From: Clostridia bacterium | GTDB taxonomy: Bacteria; Bacillota; Clostridia; Peptostreptococcales; Anaerovoracaceae | DNA: 8,698 nucleotides | Direction: 5' to 3' | Assembly: GCA_024403005.1 (NCBI GenBank) | Contig: JAKSSQ010000068.1 | Span: 1 to 8,698, forward strand | Shown: in pieces, positions 1-6,464 of the stretch | Layout: every line of letters begins with the position of its first letter | How positions within the stretch are numbered: position 1 is the first letter of the stretch | Position numbers and translations under genes: made by a program | Notes under the pieces: generated by a model | What the model was told of the DNA's origin: nothing | Databases searched by the model: none | Seen by the model: the letters and a program-made list of their open reading frames with translations, nothing else

Positions 1-181
1 GTGCGGAAGGTTCTGCTTCCTTGTCCTGCTCTTCCTGCGGAGCGGAAGGCTTGGGATCTTCCAAGGATTCCACCGGGAGCGATTCGCCGGAGCTGTCTAT
101 GTAGGCGGACCAGTCGCAGCCGGTTAAAGCTGCAGAAGCCACGGCAGCCGCCAGAATTATCGAAATAATTTTTTTATTCAT
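1..181 (-). CDS. Putative lipoprotein, N-terminal part only (cut by window edge)
   Basis: This gene begins with ATG at 181-179 and runs off the left edge, so only the first 60 residues are visible. They start MNKKIISIILAAAVASAALTGC: two lysines, a hydrophobic stretch, then a lipobox L-T-G-C with the lipidated cysteine at residue 22. This is a textbook lipoprotein signal, so the product should be anchored to the outer face of the cytoplasmic membrane. After the cysteine comes a polar linker rich in Ser, Pro, Glu and Lys, typical of a tether before a folded domain. It starts 3 bases after the acyltransferase stop codon and has no clear Shine-Dalgarno of its own, which suggests translational coupling. 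In Clostridia an MBOAT acyltransferase is often followed by an AlgJ/SGNH- or DHHW-type partner that works outside the membrane. That role is inferred from position only; the catalytic part is outside the window. Confidence 0.8.
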   Translation of the reverse strand, partial: MNKKIISIILAAAVASAALTGCDWSAYIDSSGESLPVESLEDPKPSAPQEEQDKEAEPSA

Positions 182-184
182 TCA

Positions 185-1540
185 CTAGAATCTGAAGTAA
201 AGGAACGGGTCGTTCAAACCCATATATAAACAGTAGAAGGAAAGCGCCAGAGCTGCTGCGGAAAGTGCAAAGAAGCCCTTGCCATCCTTATATTTTTCAT
301 AAAGCTTAATCGGAAGCTTAGTGCACAGGATAAGCCCCGGGATGAGCACTTTTCCGTAAGTCGCAAGAGCGACGTTCCAGTCCTGAGCAAACGCATTTAC
401 AGGTGCTGCACCGGCAAGCCTTGCCAGGTAAATGCCAATCTGGCCAACACTGTCTACAGAGAAGATGAGCCAGTTAATCGGAATTAAAAGCAGCATGTAT
501 AAATGCCCTAAAGGCTTGAATTTGTTCAGGAATCTGCCTGTCCAGAGCTTTTCGGAAACGATAACCGCAAAGAGGAAAAAGCCCCAGAGGATAAAGTTCC
601 AGCCGGCTCCGTGCCAGACTGCCGTAAGCATCCAGACTATAAAGAGGTTGCGAATCTGGGTTTTCTGCCCTTTTCTGCTGCCTCCGAGGGGAATATATAC
701 GTATTCGCGGAACCAGCTGCCCAGAGTCATGTGCCAGCGGCGCCAGAATTCGGTCATGCTTACTGCGGTGTAAGGCGCATCGAAGTTTCTGGGAATGTCG
801 AAGCCGAACATTTTGCCGAGCCCCATGGCCATGATCGAATAGCCCCAGAAGTCGAAATAGAGCTGCAGGCTGCAGGCGATTACGCCGAGCCATGCCATTG
901 GAGTCGTTATGCTTTCGAAGCCTACGTCGTTTACGTCCTTCCACAGGTTTCCGATCTGGTTAGCCAGAACAACTTTGCTGCCCAGACCTAAGGAAAACAG
1001 CTTGAGCCCCTCCAGGAAGATTTCCGGAGTAAAATCGCGCTTTTTAAGCTGCTTATTTATATCCGTATATCTTACAATGGGCCCCGCTATGAGCTGGGGG
1101 AACATGCTTATGTAGCATCCGAGATTGAACAGATTGCGTTCAGCCTTAGCTGTCTGCATGTAAACGTCCGCCAGGTAGCTTATGCTCTGGAAAGTGTAAA
1201 AGCTTATGCCTACCGGCAGCACCAGCTTTACAGGAAGCAGATGCAGGAAGTAGGAATACTTAAAGAAAACAAGCCAGGCCAGGTTGTAGACAACGCCGGC
1301 CGTAAGGATTTTTCTGCCCTGCCCCGGGTACTTCTGAATTAAGCGTCCGCAGATCCAGTTGACCACAATGGACACGAAAAACAGCAGCACAAACAGCGGC
1401 GTCCTTACGTTTCCGACTGCATAAAAAACTAAGCTTCCAGCAAAGAGCGTGGCATTTCTGTACTTCTTCGGAACCGCGCAGTATACTGCCATGAAAAGCG
1501 GCAGGAATTTTAATAAAAAATCGAAACTGCTGAATACCAT
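185..1540 (-). CDS. MBOAT family membrane O-acyltransferase (AlgI/DltB-like)
   Basis: This 451-residue polytopic membrane protein belongs to the membrane-bound O-acyltransferase family, which passes acyl (usually acetyl) groups across the membrane onto extracellular glycans or polymers. The N-terminus MVFSSFDFLLKFLPLF is the usual AlgI-type start, so the start codon is secure. Family blocks visible are FPQLIAGPIVRY (147-158), EFWRRWHMTLGSWFREY (264-280) followed by VYIPLGG, and TAVWHGAGW (306-314), whose His310 is the expected catalytic histidine. Full length and intact. It starts 5 bases after the queA stop with no recognisable Shine-Dalgarno, so it is probably translated by coupling within the operon. 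The lipoprotein gene follows directly and is a likely partner. The acceptor (exopolysaccharide, peptidoglycan or teichoic acid) cannot be told from sequence. I do not call it dltB because no dltA, dltC or dltD is next to it. Confidence 0.93.
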   Translation of the reverse strand: MVFSSFDFLLKFLPLFMAVYCAVPKKYRNATLFAGSLVFYAVGNVRTPLFVLLFFVSIVVNWICGRLIQKYPGQGRKILTAGVVYNLAWLVFFKYSYFLHLLPVKLVLPVGISFYTFQSISYLADVYMQTAKAERNLFNLGCYISMFPQLIAGPIVRYTDINKQLKKRDFTPEIFLEGLKLFSLGLGSKVVLANQIGNLWKDVNDVGFESITTPMAWLGVIACSLQLYFDFWGYSIMAMGLGKMFGFDIPRNFDAPYTAVSMTEFWRRWHMTLGSWFREYVYIPLGGSRKGQKTQIRNLFIVWMLTAVWHGAGWNFILWGFFLFAVIVSEKLWTGRFLNKFKPLGHLYMLLLIPINWLIFSVDSVGQIGIYLARLAGAAPVNAFAQDWNVALATYGKVLIPGLILCTKLPIKLYEKYKDGKGFFALSAAALALSFYCLYMGLNDPFLYFRF

Positions 1541-1545
1541 TTAAT

Positions 1546-2577
1546 TTACAGGATTATCATCGCATCTCCGTAGGAGAAGAATTTATACTTGTTTTCCACT
1601 GCTTCTCTGTAGACTTCCAGCATTCTTTCTCTGCTGTAGAGTGCGGAAACCAGCATGAGCAATGTGGATTTAGGCAGGTGGAAGTTTGTTATCAGGCAGT
1701 CCACCATCTGGAAAGTGTAGCCGGGATAGATAAAGATACCGGTGGAACCGCTGCCGGATTGGATCACGCCGGCTCTGGACGTGGATTCCATGGTTCTGCA
1801 GGCGGTCGTGCCCACGGAAACGATGCGGCCTCCGGCGGCCTTTACAGAGTTAATAATCTCCGCATTTTCGGGAGTTACGGAATACTCTTCGAAATGCATG
1901 TGGTGGTCCTCGATCTTGTCCACTTTAACGGGGCGGAACGTGCCGATGCCGACATGCAGGGTTACGTAAGCGATCTTAACGCCCTTTTCTTCCGCTTTCT
2001 TCATGAGCTCCGGAGTCCAGTGGAGACCTGCCGTTGCGCAGGCTACGGAGCCGATTTCGTTAGCGTAGACGTTCTGGTAGCGGTCCTTATCCTCTTCGCC
2101 TGCCGCTCTTTCGATGTACGGGGGCAGAGGCATGGATCCGAGACGGTCCAGAATGGCCATAAAATCGCCGCTGTAGCGAAATAATACGTGTCTTGTACCT
2201 TCTTCCCCATAACCGGTAATTTCGGCCTCTAATTCGCCGTTTTCGCCGAATACGACCACATCGCCGGGCTTGAGTCTCTTGCCGGGCTTAACGAGGCTTT
2301 CCCAGGTATCGCCTTCAATTCTCTTGGACAGGAGGAATTCGATTTTTGCGCCGGTTTCCTTCTTTGTTCCGAAAAGCCTTGCGGGCAGAACCTTGGAATC
2401 GTTAAACACCAGGCAGTCGCCGGGGTTAAGGTAATCGATTATATCGTAAAAATGTTTGTGTTCAGTTTTTCCCGTGTCTCTGTGGACTACCAGGAGTCTG
2501 CAGCCGTCCCGCTGCTCGCTGGGCTGCTGTGCAATTAACTCCTGCGGGAGTTCATAATCAAAATCAGATACGTTCAT
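1546..2577 (-). CDS. queA: S-adenosylmethionine:tRNA ribosyltransferase-isomerase
   Basis: QueA moves and isomerises the ribosyl part of S-adenosylmethionine onto preQ1 already inserted at the wobble position of tRNAs for Tyr, His, Asn and Asp, making epoxyqueuosine. The protein has 343 residues, the normal length, and is cytoplasmic. Family motifs visible are DFDYELPQELIAQQP (5-19), FNDSKVLPARL (58-68), MPLPPYI (149-155), TAGLHWT (182-188), LHVGIGTFRPV (207-217), ITNFHLPKSTL (296-306) and FFSYGDAMII (333-342). A small oddity is CATAGLHW where most homologues read close to APTAGLHF. It lies 91 bases after the SpoIID-type gene and 5 bases before the acyltransferase gene, all on the same strand. 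The leader has only a weak purine stretch (AAAAGAGA) rather than a clear Shine-Dalgarno. The usual partner tgt is not adjacent in the visible sequence. Confidence 0.97.
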   Translation of the reverse strand: MNVSDFDYELPQELIAQQPSEQRDGCRLLVVHRDTGKTEHKHFYDIIDYLNPGDCLVFNDSKVLPARLFGTKKETGAKIEFLLSKRIEGDTWESLVKPGKRLKPGDVVVFGENGELEAEITGYGEEGTRHVLFRYSGDFMAILDRLGSMPLPPYIERAAGEEDKDRYQNVYANEIGSVACATAGLHWTPELMKKAEEKGVKIAYVTLHVGIGTFRPVKVDKIEDHHMHFEEYSVTPENAEIINSVKAAGGRIVSVGTTACRTMESTSRAGVIQSGSGSTGIFIYPGYTFQMVDCLITNFHLPKSTLLMLVSALYSRERMLEVYREAVENKYKFFSYGDAMIIL

Positions 2578-2611
2578 AATCTGTGAAAATCTCTTTTCTT
2601 TAATTTATTCT

Positions 2612-2665
2612 GCGGCTGCCTGTGCGGTTTTCCGGAAAGCAGTCCGCGCGGCCGGATTCGGGCCG
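2612..2665 (-). other. Two tandem hairpins in the spoIID-queA gap
   Basis: The 91-base gap at 2578-2668 holds two inverted repeats. One pairs GCGGCTGC (2612-2619) with GCAG-T-CCGC (2639-2647), eight pairs with a single bulged T, and has a small CGG/CCG hairpin with a TTTT loop inside it. The other pairs CGGCC (2649-2653) with GGCCG (2661-2665) around a 7-base loop. Neither is followed by a U-run in the direction of transcription, so neither looks like an intrinsic terminator. They could be RNA structures that protect or process the long operon mRNA, or degraded repeat DNA. Nothing in the gap resembles a preQ1 riboswitch to my eye, and I see no clear promoter. Confidence 0.45.
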
Positions 2666-2668
2666 AAG

Positions 2669-4105
2669 CTACTCGAGCATACCGATTTCGATATCCTTGT
2701 AGTAGTACTTTAAGATGTCTTCGCAGGTATAGCCTTCGTTAGCCATGTTTCTTGCGCTTGTCTGGGGCATGCCCACGCCGTGGCCGTTGCCGTTTCCTGC
2801 GATATATACTGTTCCGGTGACCAAATCATCGGTGTATCCGCCCTCTTCCGTGCAGGAAGGCGCGTATACGGATTTACCGTTGTGCATTCTTATGTCTGCA
2901 ACGCTTACTTCTTCCATCTGGCCCGTTGCGTTCATTACGGTGATGGTTTCGCCGGAAGTAACGGGTTCGGGAGTGTATCTGCTGTAGAGCTTGATCGGAT
3001 CGGCGGTAACAGTCTTATTGGAAGATGTCCATACGAATTCCTTGTCGCTCATGGCGAAGACGAAGGATTTGCATCCGAAGAAACTCAGCATGCTGCTCTT
3101 GGAATAGGTCGTATTGCCGTTGGTTCCGTAAATTGTAACGGTTCTTGCGGTTCCGTTATCGTTGCGGGCTGTAATCTGCACGCCTGTAACGGTTCCGACG
3201 GATTTGCCTGCGTTCTTGAGCTTTTCCTGGATCTGCTCCATGGTAAAGGTGCTTGTCCACTTATAATCCGATGCGAAATCGTCCACTCTGGATTTGCAGT
3301 AGCCCAGGGGGTTCAGCCAGACGTCTTCGCTGTTCATGCAGTAGCCGCCGCTGGTTGCGTAGTAATAACCCTGTACAACTTTGCCGTCGTAGGTTAAAAC
3401 CTGGCCCTTTGTTTCAGCCGCAGCTGTGTCTGTGGACTGATATTCGGAGGAAACGCCTCTGTAAACCTGGCAGTGCTGGCCTGTGCAGAGGTCGAATCCG
3501 TTGGATGCGTGGTTGTTCAGGCCCTTGATTCCGTAGCTTCTTGCTGCGATAGCCTGGGCCTTAAGGGCTTCCATCGGGTAGGATGCGCCCATTTCGTTGG
3601 CGATTACGCCTCTAACGTAGTGCTCCAGCTCGATGTAGTTGATTATGTTCAGCTTTGTTCCGCCGTATACTGTGGCAGTAAAACCGTCGCGGTATTTCTT
3701 GCTTTTAATCGTAACGATTCTTTCGTCCGGGTCTTCTGCTGCGCTCAGAACAACGTAGTTCTTTAAGCTGCTTACGATGACCCCATCAGCATCGGAAAGG
3801 CAGGCTGCGCCGTCTTCCACCGTAACTGTGAGTTCTGTAGCGTCTGTTCTTATATTTTCCTGAGTCCAGCCCTTGCTTGTGCCCTTTGCGATAATAAAAC
3901 CGCTGTCGCTGTTGATTTTAAAGGAATCCACAGCGTTGGTCTGGTAATAAAGGCCGACTTTCACGTATCTTGCTTCTTCTGAGCGCGCTTCGAAGTTTTC
4001 GTAGCTGCGGGAAGAAAGGTTTTCTTCGGTTTCGTCTGCAAATGCAAAGGCAAAGGATGAAAGCACCATGCAGAGCATTAGCAGTATGGATATGATTTTT
4101 TTCAT
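2669..4105 (-). CDS. Secreted SpoIID/LytB-domain protein, probable peptidoglycan lytic transglycosylase
   Basis: This 478-residue protein starts with a clear signal peptide (two lysines, hydrophobic 5-23, cleavage near AFA-DE), so it acts outside the membrane. The SpoIID domain begins at about residue 155: EHYVRGVIANEM (161-172) then PMEALKAQAIAARSY (177-191). Glu171 fits the catalytic glutamate known in SpoIID, which cuts glycan strands from which stem peptides have been removed. Cys207, His211 and Cys212 in CTGQHCQVY match the conserved zinc-binding cluster. The family's closing motif appears as NGHGVGMPQTSARNMA (439-454), with P-Q-T-S where S-Q-Y-G is common. The first 150 residues lack an obvious domain. 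It follows ruvB by one base (TAACATG), and its Shine-Dalgarno GGAGG lies inside the last ruvB codons. Whether it serves sporulation or vegetative wall turnover is unknown, so I do not call it spoIID. Confidence 0.92.
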   Translation of the reverse strand: MKKIISILLMLCMVLSSFAFAFADETEENLSSRSYENFEARSEEARYVKVGLYYQTNAVDSFKINSDSGFIIAKGTSKGWTQENIRTDATELTVTVEDGAACLSDADGVIVSSLKNYVVLSAAEDPDERIVTIKSKKYRDGFTATVYGGTKLNIINYIELEHYVRGVIANEMGASYPMEALKAQAIAARSYGIKGLNNHASNGFDLCTGQHCQVYRGVSSEYQSTDTAAAETKGQVLTYDGKVVQGYYYATSGGYCMNSEDVWLNPLGYCKSRVDDFASDYKWTSTFTMEQIQEKLKNAGKSVGTVTGVQITARNDNGTARTVTIYGTNGNTTYSKSSMLSFFGCKSFVFAMSDKEFVWTSSNKTVTADPIKLYSRYTPEPVTSGETITVMNATGQMEEVSVADIRMHNGKSVYAPSCTEEGGYTDDLVTGTVYIAGNGNGHGVGMPQTSARNMANEGYTCEDILKYYYKDIEIGMLE

Positions 4106-4106
4106 G

Positions 4107-5132
4107 TTATTCTTCCTCCGGAAGCATGGATTTGGGCACTTCTATGCCCAGGTGTCCGTAAGCTTTAATGGAAGCCATTCTTCCTTTAAGAGTTCTGTGG
4201 AGCATGCCGGACTGCATAAGGAACGGTTCGTAGGCGTCTTCGATGGTTACCCTTTCTTCGCCAAGAGATGCCGCGATAGTATCGATTCCTACGGGGCCGC
4301 CCTTGAACTGCTCGATAATGAGCTTAAGGATTTTGCGGTCCAGGTCTTCCAGGCCAAGTTCGTCGATTCCCAGTGACCCCAATGTGCTGTTTACGATTTC
4401 CGCATCGATTCTGCCGTTTCCGAGTACCTGGCAGAAGTCGCGGACTCTCTTGAGGAGTCTGTTTGCGATACGGGGAGTTCCTCTGGATCTGGATGCAAGC
4501 ATTTCTGTTGCGTCGTCGTCGATTTCAACGCCGAGGATGCCTGCAGTTCTCTTTAAAATCTGGGAAAGCTCCTTCTTGCTGTAGAGTTCGAACTTTGCAA
4601 CAATGCCGAATCTGTCGCGCAGAGGTGCAGAAAGGCTTCCAGCTCTGGTGGTTGCACCGATGAGCGTAAAGTGCGGCAGATCGAATCTTATGGAGCTTGC
4701 TCCGGGGCCCTTTCCTGTTACGATGTCCAGCGCGAAATCTTCCATGGCGGAGTAAAGAACTTCTTCTACGGAGCGGTTTAATCTGTGGATTTCGTCGATA
4801 AAGAGCACGTCGCCTTCGTTGAGGTTCGTAAGGATTGCTGCTAGGTCTCCTGCCCTTGAAATTGCAGGGCCTGCGGTAATCCTTAAATCTACGCCCATCT
4901 CTTCTGCGATAATGCCGGCAAGCGTGGTTTTGCCCAGACCGGGAGGCCCGTAGAACAGGACGTGGTCCAGTGGTTCACCGCGCATTTTACTGGCCTGAAT
5001 ATATACTTTTAAATTTTCCGTTACGTTGGACTGGCCTATGTAATCCGCGAATTTCTTAGGTCTTATGGATTTTTCCAGAAGTTCCTCTTCGCTCTGAAGG
5101 CCTGCGCCAACCAGTCTGTTTTCGGTATCCAT
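4107..5132 (-). CDS. ruvB: Holliday junction branch migration ATPase RuvB
   Basis: RuvB is the hexameric AAA+ motor that, held by RuvA, pumps DNA through Holliday junctions during recombination and fork repair. The 341-residue length is normal. Visible are the N-terminal RPKKFADYIGQ (24-34), Walker A GPPGLGKT (62-69), Walker B VLFIDEIH (109-116), the sensor segment GATTRAG (159-165) and LRDRFG (171-176), whose Arg174 matches the arginine finger. A C-terminal winged-helix region follows. There the nearly invariant RTPRGR motif reads RTLKGR (313-318), a mild departure. The start codon overlaps the ruvA stop by one base (TAATG), with AAGGA just upstream as Shine-Dalgarno, so the two are likely coupled. 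The SpoIID-type gene follows one base after its stop. Confidence 0.98.
   Translation of the reverse strand: MDTENRLVGAGLQSEEELLEKSIRPKKFADYIGQSNVTENLKVYIQASKMRGEPLDHVLFYGPPGLGKTTLAGIIAEEMGVDLRITAGPAISRAGDLAAILTNLNEGDVLFIDEIHRLNRSVEEVLYSAMEDFALDIVTGKGPGASSIRFDLPHFTLIGATTRAGSLSAPLRDRFGIVAKFELYSKKELSQILKRTAGILGVEIDDDATEMLASRSRGTPRIANRLLKRVRDFCQVLGNGRIDAEIVNSTLGSLGIDELGLEDLDRKILKLIIEQFKGGPVGIDTIAASLGEERVTIEDAYEPFLMQSGMLHRTLKGRMASIKAYGHLGIEVPKSMLPEEE
4115..4119 (-). promoter_or_regulatory. Shine-Dalgarno of the SpoIID-type gene, inside ruvB
   Basis: GGAGG lies nine bases before the ATG at 4105 and is part of the last Glu codons of ruvB. It is the strongest ribosome site in the operon. It supports the chosen start and good expression of the secreted protein even though it is the fourth gene. 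Confidence 0.8.
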
Positions 5133-5722
5133 TATCTGTTCCTTAATGCGATTTTAATGTATTCCTGAGTGGTAAGGCTGTCGTCGGTGACCCCTGCAAG
5201 GGATGCCATGGCTTCGGTTCTGGAGAAGCCCAGAGCCATGAGGGCCTGAATGGCCTGTTCCATGTTGCTGCCCTTCTTCGGAGCGGGAACGGATGCTGGT
5301 GCACCTTCCAGCGGTTCGGGAGTTCCGACTTTGTCCTTGAGCTCGAGGACCACCCTCTGTGCAGTCTTTTTGCCTACGCCGTTTGCCTTCTGGATTGATG
5401 CTGCGTCTTCGAAGGCGATTGCGCGCTTAAGTTCTCTTACGGGAAGTGCGGAAAGTATTGCAATTGCAGCCTTTGCGCCGACTCCCTGCACGGTCTGCAG
5501 CAGGCTGAACATGGCCAGGCTTTCCTTATCGGTGAACCCATAGAGGCTTATGTCGTCTTCGCGGACCATCATGCAGGTGTAGAGGGTGATTTGTTCACCG
5601 TCCCCTGCCAGCAGCGCTGCGCTTCCGTCGGGAACGTGCACTTCGTAGCCTATACCGTTATTTTCTATGCATACCATGCCGGGCATGGTTTCTGTAATGA
5701 TTCCTTTAATGTAGTGAAGCAT
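5132..5722 (-). CDS. ruvA: Holliday junction DNA-binding protein RuvA
   Basis: RuvA binds four-way junctions as a tetramer and loads the RuvB motor. The 196 residues show the standard three-part build. An OB-fold domain occupies 1-62 (MLHYIKGIITE; GYEVHVP; YTCMMVREDDISLYGF). A double helix-hairpin-helix domain follows, with LQTVQGVGAKAAIAIL (75-90) and IQKANGVGKKTAQRVVLELK (110-129). A flexible Pro/Ala-rich linker (about 133-150) leads to the small RuvB-contacting domain (about 153-196: AIQALMALGFSRTEA). Start choice is firm: the Shine-Dalgarno GAGG at 5731-5728 overlaps the end of ruvC and lies 5 bases before ATG. It sits 2 bases after the ruvC stop and overlaps ruvB by one base, so the ruvCAB proteins are made from one message. 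Confidence 0.98.
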   Translation of the reverse strand: MLHYIKGIITETMPGMVCIENNGIGYEVHVPDGSAALLAGDGEQITLYTCMMVREDDISLYGFTDKESLAMFSLLQTVQGVGAKAAIAILSALPVRELKRAIAFEDAASIQKANGVGKKTAQRVVLELKDKVGTPEPLEGAPASVPAPKKGSNMEQAIQALMALGFSRTEAMASLAGVTDDSLTTQEYIKIALRNR

Positions 5723-5724
5723 TT

Positions 5725-6225
5725 TTACCTCATTGCGAACATTTTCTTCTTAGCATCGCCGTTGCGGCCGTGGCAGATTGCTGCTGCGATTGCGTCGGCG
5801 GTATCGTCCGGCTTTGGCACTTCCTTAAGATTCAGCAGGGTTTTGACCATGAACTGAATCTGCTGTTTTTCGGCTCTGCCGTAGCCGGTAATGCTCATCT
5901 TGATTTCAAGAGGAGTGTATTCGTAAATTTCAACTCCGCTGTTTGCGGCGGCGAGAATGGCTACGCCTCTTGCCTGGCCTACGAAAATAGCAGTCTTCGC
6001 GTTGTCGTTGAAGTACAGCTGTTCGATGCTCATTTCCTCCGGTTCGTACTCTGCGATTATGTCCATGAGACCCGAGTAAAGGGTCTTCAAACGCATGGGC
6101 ATAGGCATGTCCTTGTCGGTGGTTAAAGCGCCGTAAGCAACGGGTTTAAACTTGTTTCCTGTTTTCTCAATTACGCCCCAGCCCATGATTGCGTAGCCGG
6201 GGTCTATCCCTAAAATTCTTGTCAT
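5725..6225 (-). CDS. ruvC: Crossover junction endodeoxyribonuclease RuvC
   Basis: RuvC is the dimeric, metal-dependent nuclease that cuts Holliday junctions symmetrically after RuvAB branch migration. The 166-residue protein has the RNase H-like core. The four acidic active-site positions are present: Asp8 in ILGIDPG, Glu68 in MSIEQLYF, and Asp141 and Asp144 in KPDDTADAIAAAICH. GYGRAEKQQ (114-122) is the conserved basic block. It is the first gene of the minus-strand operon. A promoter with an extended -10 element lies 27 bases upstream, giving a leader of about 20 bases with a weak ribosome site (TGGGGT) before ATG. No LexA-type operator is evident near the promoter by eye. Confidence 0.97.
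   Translation of the reverse strand: MTRILGIDPGYAIMGWGVIEKTGNKFKPVAYGALTTDKDMPMPMRLKTLYSGLMDIIAEYEPEEMSIEQLYFNDNAKTAIFVGQARGVAILAAANSGVEIYEYTPLEIKMSITGYGRAEKQQIQFMVKTLLNLKEVPKPDDTADAIAAAICHGRNGDAKKKMFAMR
5728..5731 (-). promoter_or_regulatory. Shine-Dalgarno of ruvA, inside the ruvC end
   Basis: On the minus strand the sequence reads ATGAGGTAAAAATG. GAGG, followed by TAAAA, stands five bases before the ruvA ATG and overlaps the last ruvC codon and stop. It fixes the ruvA start and implies coupled translation. Confidence 0.75.
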
Positions 6226-6251
6226 AAGCAGACTACCCCATAATCCGTTAA

Positions 6252-6280
6252 ATTATACCACACCCCCACCCTCTTGTATA
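6252..6280 (-). promoter_or_regulatory. Sigma-A type promoter of the ruvC operon
   Basis: On the minus strand there is a perfect -10 TATAAT (6257-6252) preceded by the extended element TGG. A -35-like TATACA (6280-6275, four of six matches to TTGACA) lies exactly 17 bases upstream. Transcription should start near 6245, about 20 bases before the ruvC ATG. The spacer is unusually G-rich on the transcribed strand (GAGGGTGGGGGTG) and resembles the G-tract of the nearby repeat elements. Confidence 0.78.
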
Positions 6281-6286
6281 GTTTCC

Positions 6287-6372
6287 AAAGGGGTCGGGTA
6301 CGCGGCACTTTAGTCTGCTAAAGTGCTAAAGGGGGACGGGGGGTGCTTTATCGCTTTAAAGTGCTAAAGCAC
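6287..6372. repeat. REP-like element, left arm of an inverted pair
   Basis: This intergenic block lies between the transporter terminator and the ruvC promoter. On the plus strand it reads, in order: a degenerate unit AAAGGGGTCGGG (6287-6298); a perfect 9-bp hairpin GCACTTTAG-TCTG-CTAAAGTGC (6305-6326); the tract GGGGGACGGGGGG (6331-6343); and an 8-bp hairpin GTGCTTTA (6343-6350) with TAAAGCAC (6365-6372), whose loop contains CTTTAAAG. Positions 6308-6370 match 7794-7855 in inverted orientation with about four substitutions and one single-base gap plus nothing else. Hairpins flanking a short conserved tract are the build of REP-type elements. I recall GGGGACGG-containing intergenic repeats in other Firmicutes, but that link is from memory and unchecked. 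Confidence 0.8.
6305..6326. repeat. Perfect 9-bp hairpin in the left element
   Basis: GCACTTTAG and CTAAAGTGC pair perfectly around the tetraloop TCTG. No T-run follows on either strand, so it is not an intrinsic terminator. The right element keeps only six of the nine pairs (7840-7855). Confidence 0.8.
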
Positions 6373-6400
6373 GAGGCAAAGCGGAGGCTTTTCGGCATGC

Positions 6401-6426
6401 AAAAAGCCGGGCACTTGCGGCCCGGC
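6401..6426 (-). terminator. Intrinsic terminator of the MFS transporter gene
   Basis: On the minus strand a perfect 7-bp GC-rich stem GCCGGGC/GCCCGGC (6426-6420 and 6412-6406) closes a 7-base loop and is followed at once by TTTTT (6405-6401). It lies 38 bases after the transporter stop, which separates the transporter from the ruv operon. Read on the plus strand the same stem is followed by GCG and then TTTTT (6430-6434), so it may also act weakly in the other direction. Confidence 0.88.
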
Positions 6427-6464
6427 GCGTTTTTCTGCAATTATTAAAATTTCCGGTGACCCAA

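Noticed and set aside
185..1540. Calling the acyltransferase dltB
   Set aside because: The family motif fits AlgI/DltB in general, but no dltA, dltC or dltD lies next to it. The N-terminus is more AlgI-like.
2578..2668. preQ1 riboswitch in front of queA
   Set aside because: I could not find a preQ1-like aptamer: the stems there are GC-rich with no A-rich tail pairing into the loop. queA is also not usually the riboswitch-controlled queuosine gene.
2780..3397. Plus-strand open frame opposite the SpoIID-type gene (205 codons)
   Set aside because: Antisense shadow. The opposite strand encodes a complete secreted SpoIID protein with catalytic and zinc-binding residues.
6305..6326. Intrinsic terminator at the perfect 9-bp hairpin
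   Set aside because: The stem is AT-rich and has no T-run after it on either strand. The real terminator of the transporter is at 6401-6426.
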